Shown here: positions 1 through 5,236 of the stretch, piece after piece
How the letters are laid out: each line of letters begins with the position of its first letter
How positions within the stretch are numbered: position 1 is the stretch's first letter
Assembly: GCA_019417045.1 (NCBI GenBank)
Contig: DXWE01000089.1
Location: forward strand, 1-6,594
Length of the DNA: 6,594 nt
From: Oscillospiraceae bacterium
Lineage (GTDB): Bacteria; Bacillota; Clostridia; Oscillospirales; Acutalibacteraceae
Direction of reading: 5' to 3'
Notes under the pieces: generated by a model
Databases searched by the model: none
The model's input: the letters and a program-made list of their open reading frames with translations, nothing else
Told to the model about the DNA's origin: nothing
Made by a program: the position numbers and the translations under genes

Positions 1-10
1 CAGCTTTAAT

Positions 11-40
11 ATACTATCACACCCCCTCTCCTCCTGTCAA
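11..40 (-). promoter_or_regulatory. Probable sigma-70 type promoter firing out of the left edge
   Basis: Read on the minus strand, a perfect -35 box TTGACA (40..35) is followed after 18 bases by TAGTAT (16..11). TGA directly before the -10 box gives the extended -10 pattern TGn. Runs of A (about 72 to 45) lie just upstream of the -35 box and resemble an UP element. The gene it would drive lies beyond the left edge, so the call rests on sequence match alone. The -10 box matches only four of six consensus bases. Confidence 0.5.
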
Positions 41-91
41 CCCTTTTTTTCAATTTTCTAAAACTTTTTTGAATTCTCGCAACATGCCAAA

Positions 92-170
92 GCAACCCTC
101 CCGGGGAGGACAGCTGTTTTGGGGCGATTGCCCGAAGCCTCCTCCCCGGGACGGGGTCGGGAGGGATTGC
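92..170. repeat. Nested inverted repeat, possible structured RNA or 3' UTR rod
   Basis: Two stems nest in this gene-free stretch. The outer stem pairs 92-102 with 159-170 (11 pairs, one bulged A at 166). The inner stem pairs 103-110 (GGGGAGGA) with 140-147 (TCCTCCCC). Inside the loop a small hairpin GGGC-GATT-GCCC lies at 122-133. In an alternative fold 99-110 pairs perfectly with 140-151 (12 bp), which excludes part of the outer stem. The element lies after the stop codon of the dockerin gene, so it could fold in that 3' UTR. No good U-run follows on either strand, so I do not call it an intrinsic terminator. It matches no RNA family that I recognise. Confidence 0.5.
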
Positions 171-225
171 CACCGGTCCGGTTTTCCAAAAGCCTCCTGC
201 CGCCCAAGCCTCTGCGCAGGCAGCG

Positions 226-1590
226 TCAGGCGACCCCCACTGCCCACTGAAGCACCTGGCGGGCGTCGGTGCTGTTAATCCGGCCATCATCATTCACGTC
301 CGCGACCTTTTGCCGGACGCTGTCCGTCTCCGCTAAGCCCACCGCAGACTGCAGGATCCACCGGGCGTCGCTGCTGTTGACCGCACCGTCGCCGCTCACG
401 TCTCCCGGTTCCGGCATGTCGCCGGTCTCGGTCACATAAATCGTCACCCGTTTCTCCGGGATGTAGAGTTCCCAGTCCAGGAATGAAGCGACCTCCAGCT
501 GGGTATACCGGATGAGCAGCGTCACCGCGCCGGTCCCGGTGAAGGTGAGCGTTTCGGAGGAGGAGAGGGTGTGCGAATAGTCCCTGTCGCTCCGGGCGAC
601 GCGGTCCTGCCCCTCCAGAACGGTGACCGACGGTTGAAAGGCCACCGGATTTTCCTCACCCATGTATGTGCCGGACTCATCCCTGTTCGTCTCATATTCC
701 GAGACTTCCAGATCCCGCAGCGCCGTGTTGGTGAGCGCCGTTTCCAGGCGGAGGGCGCTGCCCGCTTTCACGCTGGCGGGGAGATCCGCCGTGATGACCG
801 GTTCCTCTATCGTGACGGTGCAGATCGGGCCGCCTATGTTTTGAGAACGATACACCGGCTGGATGACCAGGTCGCCGGGTCTGTTAGCGTACCTATATTC
901 CCGGAATTGCAATAGATCAATCCCGCCAATCGGACAACTTCTCTCGTCGCCCACGAAGTCCCAGCTGAATCCTCCCATACCGCCGATCTCTACAAATCCT
1001 GCATTCCCCGACACGTCCAGCCCCCCGCTGCTCCCGTCGGCAGATATGGGTTCCGTGCCATAGTTCAAATTGTCCATCCACACTTTCCTGCCGGCAAAAA
1101 TGTTGGCAGAGTCCCCCAGCTTCAGCCGGACGGCGGCGGGGAAATCGTGGCTGACCGTCACCGGCTTGTCGGCGGGCCGTTCGGAAACGGTGAACGAAAA
1201 GGTCTTTTCCGCCGGCGCGCCGGTGGCGGGGTCGGTGACCGACACGCGCACTGCCGCCCGTCCGGGCGTGGTGAACGTCACGCCTCCGAAATGGTCGCCC
1301 ATCCCCACATAAGCGCTTGTAATTTCCACGCCGCTTCCGCTGACCACCGTGAGGGCGTCTTTGAGAAACGAACCGTCTTCTTCCCACTCATTATAATACA
1401 ACGCCTGGAACACGACCGTATCCCCCACCCACAGGCTGTCGAACACCGCGCTGGAGGGATAGGAGAGGAACAGGTCCTCTTCCGCCGTTTGGGCCGCCGC
1501 CGGCGCGGCCGGCAGGGACAGCAGCAGACACAGCCCCGCCAGGATGCCCGACAGTCCTCACCGGGCGGATAACTTTTTGCTCTTTTTCAT
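226..1590 (-). CDS. Secreted type I dockerin protein with an in-frame TGA in its signal peptide
   Basis: The frame runs 444 codons from ATG at 1590 to TGA at 228..226, open except for TGA at codon 11. An AAAGGAGTG ribosome binding site lies 8 bases before the ATG. Codons 1-33 read as a Sec signal peptide: basic start MKKSKKLSAR, hydrophobic GILAGLCLLLSL, then PAAPAAA with likely cleavage before Q34. Residues about 34-380 are beta-rich and Ig-like in character, with no catalytic motif that I recognise. Residues 385-444 are a type I dockerin with two calcium-binding F-hand repeats, GDVSGDGAVNSSDA and ADVNDDGRINSTDA, each followed by a helix. In this family dockerins bind cohesin modules on scaffoldins or on the cell surface; no cohesin is in the window. 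If codon 11 really stops translation, only an unsecreted form from GTG at 1446 or nothing would be made, so the gene may be a recent pseudogene. The dockerin call is firm; the role of the rest is unknown. Confidence 0.8.
1558..1560 (-). other. In-frame TGA at codon 11 of the dockerin gene
   Basis: The triplet after CGG (codon 10) is TGA, followed by GGA CTG TCG. The frame is the same on both sides: the ribosome binding site and basic n-region lie upstream, the hydrophobic core and AxA site downstream. TGA serves as the normal stop for this same gene, hisF, hisH and nrdR, so a changed genetic code is unlikely. A single C-to-T change from CGA (Arg) would explain it. A sequencing error or a strain-specific mutation is equally possible. 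Confidence 0.85.
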
Positions 1591-1636
1591 TCTTCTCACT
1601 CCTTTTCCATCATGGCTTTTCTCCGAGCCACACTCC

Positions 1637-1645
1637 ATTTTAACA
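1637..1645 (-). promoter_or_regulatory. Extended -10 promoter candidate for the dockerin gene
   Basis: On the minus strand TGT (1645..1643) precedes TAAAAT (1642..1637), which fits the extended -10 pattern TGn-TATAAT with one mismatch in the hexamer. No good -35 box sits 16-18 bases upstream. Transcription would start near 1630, about 40 bases before the ATG at 1590. The surrounding DNA is AT-rich compared with the genes. Confidence 0.4.
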
Positions 1646-1754
1646 TACTTTGCTTTTATGAACATCCCCTATCCGAAAAAATTCCAACTGAATTTCGCGC
1701 CGTACATCCGGGCAACCGCCTGTTTTCGGATCCCCATCCGATAGATTGGCCGGC

Positions 1755-1783
1755 TTGCATTCCCCGGGCACATCTGGTATACT
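1755..1783 (+). promoter_or_regulatory. metA promoter
   Basis: TTGCAT (1755-1760) and TATACT (1778-1783) are separated by exactly 17 bases, and TGG before the -10 box adds an extended -10 element. Transcription should start near 1790, leaving only about 25 bases of leader. That is far too short for an S-box (SAM) riboswitch or T-box, so any methionine control must act at the DNA level or elsewhere. Confidence 0.75.
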
Positions 1784-1803
1784 GGAACGTATCTGTTGTA
1801 AAA

Positions 1804-1818
1804 GGGGGAATTCCCGTG
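1804..1818 (+). promoter_or_regulatory. metA ribosome binding site with overlapping palindrome and GTG start
   Basis: The purine run AAAGGGGGAA serves as the ribosome binding site, about 7 bases before GTG at 1816. Positions 1806-1815 form the perfect palindrome GGGAATTCCC, whose right half abuts the start codon. In RNA it could form only a three-pair stem, a weak mask of the ribosome binding site; as DNA it may be chance. Confidence 0.55.
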
Positions 1819-2748
1819 CCGATCCGGGTGGCGGACAACCTGCCGGCCAAGCGCATACTGGAGTCGGAGAACGTGTTTGTGATGGGGGAAGGGCGCGCGC
1901 TCCATCAGGACATCCGGCCGCTGCACATCGGGATTTTGAACCTGATGCCGACCAAGATCGAGACCGAGACGCAGCTGCTGCGGCTGCTCGGCAACAGCCC
2001 GATCCAGGTGGACATCACCCTCCTGCAGACCGCGACCTACACCCCCCGCCACACCGATCACTCGCATCTCGAGCAGTTTTACCGCACGTTTGAGCAGGTG
2101 CGCGGCCTCTACTTTGACGGGCTGATCATCACGGGCGCGCCGGTGGAGCGGCTGGAGTTCGAGGAGGTGGACTACTGGGACGAGCTGTGCGCCATCATGG
2201 AGTGGTCGAAAACGCATGTCTTCTCCACGCTGCACATCTGCTGGGGCGCACAGGCCGGGCTGTTCTATCACCACGGTGTGCCCAAGCACCCGCTTCCCAA
2301 AAAGCTCTCGGGCGTCTACCGCCACCGGCCGCTCGACCTCGGCCACCCGCTGATGCGCGGGTTTGACGAGGTGTTCAACATGCCCCACTCCCGCTATACG
2401 GAGGTGTGGGCGTCGGACCTGGCCGCCTGCCCGGATCTGCAGATCCTCGCGACCTCCGAGGAGGCGGGCCCGGCCATCATCGTGAGGGCGGACGGGCGGC
2501 AGGTGTTCGTCACCGGCCACTGCGAGTACGAACGGTACACGCTCGCACGGGAGTACGAGCGCGACCTGAGCCGCGGGATCCATCCGGATATTCCGGTCAA
2601 CTACTTCCCGCACGACGACCCGACCCAGCGGCCGATGTTCCGCTGGCGGAGCCTCGCGTATCTGCTGTTCGCCAACTGGCTGAACTATTTTGTGTACCAG
2701 TCCACCCCGTACGACTGGGTGCCGGAGCAACACCGGCGGGAGGCATAA
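1816..2748 (+). CDS. metAA: Homoserine O-acetyltransferase, MetA (HTS) fold
   Basis: This 310-residue cytoplasmic enzyme activates L-homoserine with an acyl-CoA, the first committed step of methionine synthesis. GTG at 1816 is the start because it follows a ribosome binding site and gives MPIRVADNLPAK, the usual MetA beginning; the open frame upstream is not conserved in character. The catalytic residues fall at the standard family numbers: Cys142 in HICWGAQAG, His235 and Glu237 in VTGHCEYE. Residue 111 is Glu (TGAPVERLEF). In characterised homologues Glu111 selects acetyl-CoA and Gly111 succinyl-CoA, so the product is probably O-acetylhomoserine despite the frequent label homoserine O-succinyltransferase. 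Length matches the family (about 300-310). The gene stands alone between its own promoter and a terminator; no sulfhydrylase or other met gene is adjacent. Confidence 0.95.
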   Translation: MPIRVADNLPAKRILESENVFVMGEGRALHQDIRPLHIGILNLMPTKIETETQLLRLLGNSPIQVDITLLQTATYTPRHTDHSHLEQFYRTFEQVRGLYFDGLIITGAPVERLEFEEVDYWDELCAIMEWSKTHVFSTLHICWGAQAGLFYHHGVPKHPLPKKLSGVYRHRPLDLGHPLMRGFDEVFNMPHSRYTEVWASDLAACPDLQILATSEEAGPAIIVRADGRQVFVTGHCEYERYTLAREYERDLSRGIHPDIPVNYFPHDDPTQRPMFRWRSLAYLLFANWLNYFVYQSTPYDWVPEQHRREA

Positions 2749-2751
2749 AAC

Positions 2752-2777
2752 AGAGGCGGTGGGATCCCACCGCCTCT
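2752..2777. terminator. Bidirectional intrinsic terminator between metA and hisF
   Basis: A perfect 26-base palindrome centred on GGGATCCC begins AGAGGCGG and ends CCGCCTCT. On the plus side it is followed by TTATTTTAAT, and on the minus side by TGTTTTAT, so it can end transcripts arriving from both sides. It starts 4 bases after the metA stop and lies 42 bases beyond the hisF stop, as expected between convergent units. Confidence 0.93.
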
Positions 2778-2819
2778 TTATTTTAATATGTATAAAAGCT
2801 ACGCCGGCGGTAGCGGGCG

Positions 2820-3584
2820 TCACACCGGCCGCACCGGGATCCCGCGCGCGGCCAGTTCCCGCTTGAGCTGCGGGATGTCGAGCTCATGGAAGTGGAACAG
2901 TGAGGCCGCGAGTGCCGCGTCCGCTTTTCCCACGGTCAGCGCGTCGGCGAAGTGCTGCACCGTGCCGGCGCCGCCGGAGGCGATCACCGGAATCCCCACC
3001 CGCTCGGACACCGCGGCGGTGAGCGGCAGGTCGTAGCCGGTCTTCTGCCCGTCGCAGTCCATGCTGGTCAGCAGGATCTCCCCCGCGCCGAGCCGCTGCG
3101 CTTCCACCGCCCACGCGAGCGCGTCGCGCCCGGTGTTCAGCCGGCCGCCGTGCTTGTACACGTCCCAGCCGGCGCCGTCCTCCCGGCGGCGGGCGTCGAT
3201 CGCGACCACCACGCACTGGCTGCCGAACTTCTCCGCGGCCTCGGCGATCAGCGCCGGACGGTCGAGCGCGGCGGAATTGAGGGAGACCTTGTCCGCGCCT
3301 GCCAGCAGGATCTCCCGGATATCCTCCACCGTGCGGATCCCGCCGCCCACCGTGAACGGGATGGAGAGAACCTCTGCCACCCGGCCGGCGAGCTGCGAGA
3401 CGGTGGCGCGGCCCTCGTGGGAGGCGGTGATGTCGAGGAACACGAGCTCGTCCGCCCCGGCGGCCGAATAGGCGGCGGCCGCCTCGACCGGGTCGCCCGC
3501 GTCCCGCAGGGACACAAAGCTCACGCCCTTGACCACCCGGCCGTCCCGGATGTCGAGACACGGAATGATGCGTTTGGCCAGCAT
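2820..3584 (-). CDS. hisF: Imidazole glycerol phosphate synthase, cyclase subunit HisF
   Basis: HisF is the (beta/alpha)8-barrel cyclase that uses ammonia from HisH to turn PRFAR into imidazole glycerol phosphate and AICAR, a middle step of histidine synthesis. The 254-residue length is normal. Both catalytic aspartates sit at the family positions: Asp11 in IIPCLDI and Asp130 in VVVAID. Phosphate-binding glycine loops appear at 80-82 (TVGGGIRT) and 203-207 (ASGGAGT), and LLTSMDCDG at 171-179 is typical of the family. I chose ATG at 3584 over GTG at 3590 because the AAAGGGGG ribosome binding site is then 8 bases away and MLAKRIIPCLDI is the usual beginning. The start codon shares its A with the last base of the hisH stop (TGATG), a sign of coupled translation of the two subunits. 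It is the last gene of the unit. Confidence 0.97.
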   Translation of the reverse strand: MLAKRIIPCLDIRDGRVVKGVSFVSLRDAGDPVEAAAAYSAAGADELVFLDITASHEGRATVSQLAGRVAEVLSIPFTVGGGIRTVEDIREILLAGADKVSLNSAALDRPALIAEAAEKFGSQCVVVAIDARRREDGAGWDVYKHGGRLNTGRDALAWAVEAQRLGAGEILLTSMDCDGQKTGYDLPLTAAVSERVGIPVIASGGAGTVQHFADALTVGKADAALAASLFHFHELDIPQLKRELAARGIPVRPV

Positions 3585-4216
3585 CAGCACGTCCCCCTTT
3601 CGGTCATACGGACGAAGTTTTGCAGCAGGATCTCCCCCACTGCGCCGGATTTCTCGGGGTGGAACTGCATCCCGACAATGTTACCCCGGTGTACCGCGGC
3701 GTCGAACGTCTCGCTGTAGGTGCACCCGGCGAGCGCGTCCTCCCGCCGCGCGGCGTGGCAGGCATAGGAGTGCACGAAATAGACGTACGGCTGCGCCGGC
3801 AGCCCGGCGCACAGCGGGTCCTCCCGGTTGGGGGTGAGCACATTCCAGCCGATGTGGGGGACCTTGAACTGCCGTCCCCCCGCCTCGCCCGGCAGCCGCC
3901 GGACGCTTCCCGGAACCAGCCCGAGCCCCTGCTCGCCCGGTCCCTCCTCGCTGCCCTCAAACAGCAGCTGCATACCAAGACAGATCCCGAGCAGCGGTTT
4001 GCCCGCCTGTACCTCCCGCAGCAGCGGCTCCACCAGCCCGCTGCGCCGCAGGGCCCTCATCGCGTCGCCGAACGCACCGACGCCGGGCAGGATCAGCCCG
4101 TCCGCCGCCGCGAGGTCCCGTGCCTCCCGTGTGATGACCGAGGGCACGTCCAGCCGCCGCAGCGCCAGCTCCACGCTGCGCAGGTTGCCCGCCCCGTAAT
4201 CCAGGATTGCGATCAT
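3584..4216 (-). CDS. hisH: Imidazole glycerol phosphate synthase, glutamine amidotransferase subunit HisH
   Basis: HisH is the class I (triad) glutaminase that releases ammonia and channels it to HisF. The protein has 210 residues, as usual for the family. The nucleophile is Cys79 in GICLGMQLLF, with His186 and Glu188 in MQFHPEKSG. The oxyanion-strand motif PGVG is at 44-47 and the HisH-specific PHIGWN at 120-125. ATG at 4216 begins the canonical MIAILDYGAGNLRS, so the longer open frame upstream is not coding; an AAAAGG sequence lies about 10 bases before it. hisH and hisF form a two-gene unit, whereas hisA usually lies between them or beside them in his operons; no other his gene is present here. 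Transcription likely begins near 4260 from a promoter overlapped by a palindrome. Confidence 0.97.
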   Translation of the reverse strand: MIAILDYGAGNLRSVELALRRLDVPSVITREARDLAAADGLILPGVGAFGDAMRALRRSGLVEPLLREVQAGKPLLGICLGMQLLFEGSEEGPGEQGLGLVPGSVRRLPGEAGGRQFKVPHIGWNVLTPNREDPLCAGLPAQPYVYFVHSYACHAARREDALAGCTYSETFDAAVHRGNIVGMQFHPEKSGAVGEILLQNFVRMTERGTC

Positions 4217-4250
4217 ACCGCCACCGCCTTTTCCGCCCGCTGGGGGAATA

Positions 4251-4277
4251 TTCGTGATACTGTCCAGTATACACGAA
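4251..4277. promoter_or_regulatory. Operator-like imperfect palindrome on the hisHF core promoter
   Basis: The left arm TTCGTGATACTG (4251-4262) and right arm CAGTATACACGAA (4265-4277) are reverse complements except for one extra base in the right arm, with a TC centre. The element covers the hisHF -10 box (4271..4266) and the expected start point, the classic place for a repressor site. The binding protein is unknown. Because the hisHF leader is only about 45 bases long, a T-box or attenuator cannot fit, which makes a DNA-binding regulator the more likely control. Confidence 0.5.
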
Positions 4278-4294
4278 AACCGGCGCGGCTGCAA
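4266..4294 (-). promoter_or_regulatory. hisHF promoter
   Basis: On the minus strand TTGCAG (4294..4289) and TATACT (4271..4266) are separated by exactly 17 bases. Transcription would begin near 4260, roughly 45 bases before the hisH ATG. It stands back to back with the nrdR promoter, with 22 bases between the two -35 boxes. Confidence 0.72.
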
Positions 4295-4316
4295 CCGGCG
4301 GGCGAAAAGTCGCTTC

Positions 4317-4345
4317 TTGCAATTTGTAAACGGGCGGTGTATAAT
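4317..4345 (+). promoter_or_regulatory. nrdR promoter
   Basis: TTGCAA (4317-4322), a 17-base spacer and the perfect consensus TATAAT (4340-4345) precede nrdR. Transcription should start near 4352, giving a leader of about 37 bases. I see no sequence resembling the paired NrdR boxes (ACACTATATATTGTGT type), so self-control by NrdR is not supported here. Confidence 0.78.
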
Positions 4346-4388
4346 GGAAAAATCACGGGAGCGCCCCGCTTCACAGGAGGAGACGACG

Positions 4389-4844
4389 ATGAAATGCCCG
4401 TTTTGCGGACACGCGGAGAGCAAAGTGGTGGATTCCCGCCCCACGGATGAGGATTCCCGCATTCGCCGCCGGCGCGAGTGCCTCGGCTGCGGCCGCCGGT
4501 TCACCACCTACGAGATGGTGGAGAGCGTCCCGGTCATGGTGGTCAAACGCGACAAATCGCGCGAGGAGTTCAGCCGCGACAAGCTGCTGCACGGGCTGCT
4601 GCGCGCGTGCGAGAAGCGGCCGGTCTCGATCCAGACGCTCGAAAAGGCGGTGGACAGCATCGAGACCCGGATCCAGAACTCGCTCGAGCGGGAGGTGTCC
4701 ACCGCGACCATCGGGGAGTACGCCATGGCGGAGCTGAAGCAGATCGACGAGGTCGCGTATGTGCGCTTTGCGTCGGTCTACCGCCGCTTCACCGATATCA
4801 GCAGCTTCCAGGACGCGATCTCAAAACTGCTCTCCGACCAGTGA
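4389..4844 (+). CDS. nrdR: Transcriptional repressor NrdR of ribonucleotide reductase genes
   Basis: NrdR senses ATP/dATP and represses ribonucleotide reductase operons by binding tandem NrdR boxes. The 151-residue protein has the family's two parts. First comes a zinc ribbon with Cys3 and Cys6 (MKCPFCG) and Cys31 and Cys34 (CLGCGRRF), with the basic stretch RIRRRR between the pairs. An ATP-cone domain follows at about 49-139, with VVKRDKSREEF at its start and YVRFASVYRRF near its end. ATG at 4389 follows a strong AGGAGG site (4375-4380) with a suitable spacer, and it begins the invariant MKCPFC. The open frame further upstream covers the promoter and is not coding. The gene is alone: the next gene downstream has its own promoter, and no nrd gene is in the window. 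Confidence 0.97.
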   Translation: MKCPFCGHAESKVVDSRPTDEDSRIRRRRECLGCGRRFTTYEMVESVPVMVVKRDKSREEFSRDKLLHGLLRACEKRPVSIQTLEKAVDSIETRIQNSLEREVSTATIGEYAMAELKQIDEVAYVRFASVYRRFTDISSFQDAISKLLSDQ

Positions 4845-5126
4845 GGGCCGGCAGATAGCGGCAACAGGCTTGGGGGCGCTGCTTTCTGCGCGCGGCGGGC
4901 GGCGGCAGCGCGCCGCAAAGCCAGCCGGAACCCCCGGGTACTGTCCGCGGCTGTCCGCGTGGAGCGGAAACCCCGGCCGCCCCGCGCGGAGCGGAAACTG
5001 CGGCTATTCCCGCGGGCCGCAAGCCCCGATTGAGAGCCGCGGGCGGCAGAGGGCCCGGGACGCGGCCCTCCGTCGGCCCCGCGGCAAAATCTTACAGAAC
5101 TGTAAACCGTCTTTTTGTCGAAACCC
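4845..5126. other. GC-rich gene-free stretch after nrdR with short repeats
   Basis: No reading frame here has a ribosome binding site, a recognisable motif or a family-like sequence, and the long minus-strand frame covering it is the antisense of the LtaS-family gene continued by chance. The composition is extreme, dominated by CCGCGG, GCGGCG and GGGCCC words up to about 5090, then changes abruptly to AT-rich. Within it are a near-tandem decamer CTGTCCGCGG/T (4941-4960), a direct repeat GGAGCGGAAAC (4961-4971 and 4988-4998) and a GAGGGCC/GGCCCTC hairpin (5049-5070). I see no intrinsic terminator for nrdR with a U-run. It may hold a decayed gene or an RNA, but nothing shows this directly. Confidence 0.5.
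4941..4998. repeat. Short direct repeats in the nrdR downstream region
   Basis: CTGTCCGCGG is followed immediately by CTGTCCGCGT, nine of ten bases the same. GGAGCGGAAAC at 4961-4971 recurs exactly at 4988-4998, 27 bases apart. Two copies each are too few to name a repeat family; they may be traces of slippage in a GC-rich region. Confidence 0.45.
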
Positions 5127-5155
5127 TTGCAAATCCCCCTGAAAAGAGCTATACT
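5127..5155 (+). promoter_or_regulatory. Promoter of the LtaS-family gene
   Basis: TTGCAA (5127-5132), a spacer of exactly 17 bases and TATACT (5150-5155) precede the gene. The start point should be near 5162, giving a leader of about 75 bases that begins with a hairpin. The AT-rich DNA just upstream (5095-5125) stands out against the GC-rich stretch before it. Confidence 0.75.
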
Positions 5156-5167
5156 GATAGAAAACGT

Positions 5168-5199
5168 GCGGTTTTGCCAAAAACCGCTCTTTTCATTTG
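5168..5199 (+). promoter_or_regulatory. Leader hairpin followed by a U-rich run (attenuator-like)
   Basis: GCGGTTTT (5168-5175) pairs perfectly with AAAACCGC (5180-5187) around a GCCA loop, and TCTTTTCATTT follows at once. The hairpin lies within about 6 bases of the predicted RNA start, 50 bases before the coding start. It could be a weak intrinsic attenuator or a 5' stem that protects the mRNA. Four A-U pairs at the top of the stem and a broken U-run make it a poor terminator. I see no competing anti-terminator or leader peptide. Confidence 0.5.
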
Positions 5200-5236
5200 T
5201 GCGCCCATGGCGATTCCTGAAAGGAGGCCCTTTCCG

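Noticed and set aside
171..225. Intrinsic terminator just after the dockerin gene
   Set aside because: The possible CCTGC/GCAGG stem has only five pairs with a large loop and only a short T-run some bases beyond it on the minus strand; too weak to call.
226..1560. Reassigned genetic code (TGA as sense codon) to explain the dockerin gene
   Set aside because: The dockerin gene, hisF, hisH and nrdR all end in TGA at the expected family lengths, so TGA acts as a stop in this genome.
1560..1590. A 10-codon leader peptide (MKKSKKLSAR) controlling the dockerin gene
   Set aside because: It is simply the n-region of the signal peptide in the same frame; no hairpin or terminator follows that would suggest attenuation, and no in-frame ATG, GTG or TTG follows before 1446.
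1612..1815. Extension of metA upstream to ATG 1612
   Set aside because: This stretch contains the metA promoter, the sequence before GTG 1816 is unlike any MetA N-terminus, and catalytic residues number exactly right from 1816.
1784..1815. SAM riboswitch or T-box ahead of metA
   Set aside because: The leader from the predicted start is only about 25 bases, with no room for either RNA.
1669..2823. A 384-codon minus-strand frame opposite metA
   Set aside because: Antisense of metA, whose sense strand has all catalytic residues; it also crosses the bidirectional terminator.
2952..3719. A 255-codon plus-strand frame opposite hisF and the hisH end
   Set aside because: Antisense of conserved hisHF with shadow-frame composition and no ribosome binding site.
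4798..5022. A 74-codon minus-strand frame with a repeated VSAPRG element
   Set aside because: The peptide repeat is produced by the GGAGCGGAAAC direct repeat; the frame overlaps the nrdR end, lacks a ribosome binding site and has no recognisable features.
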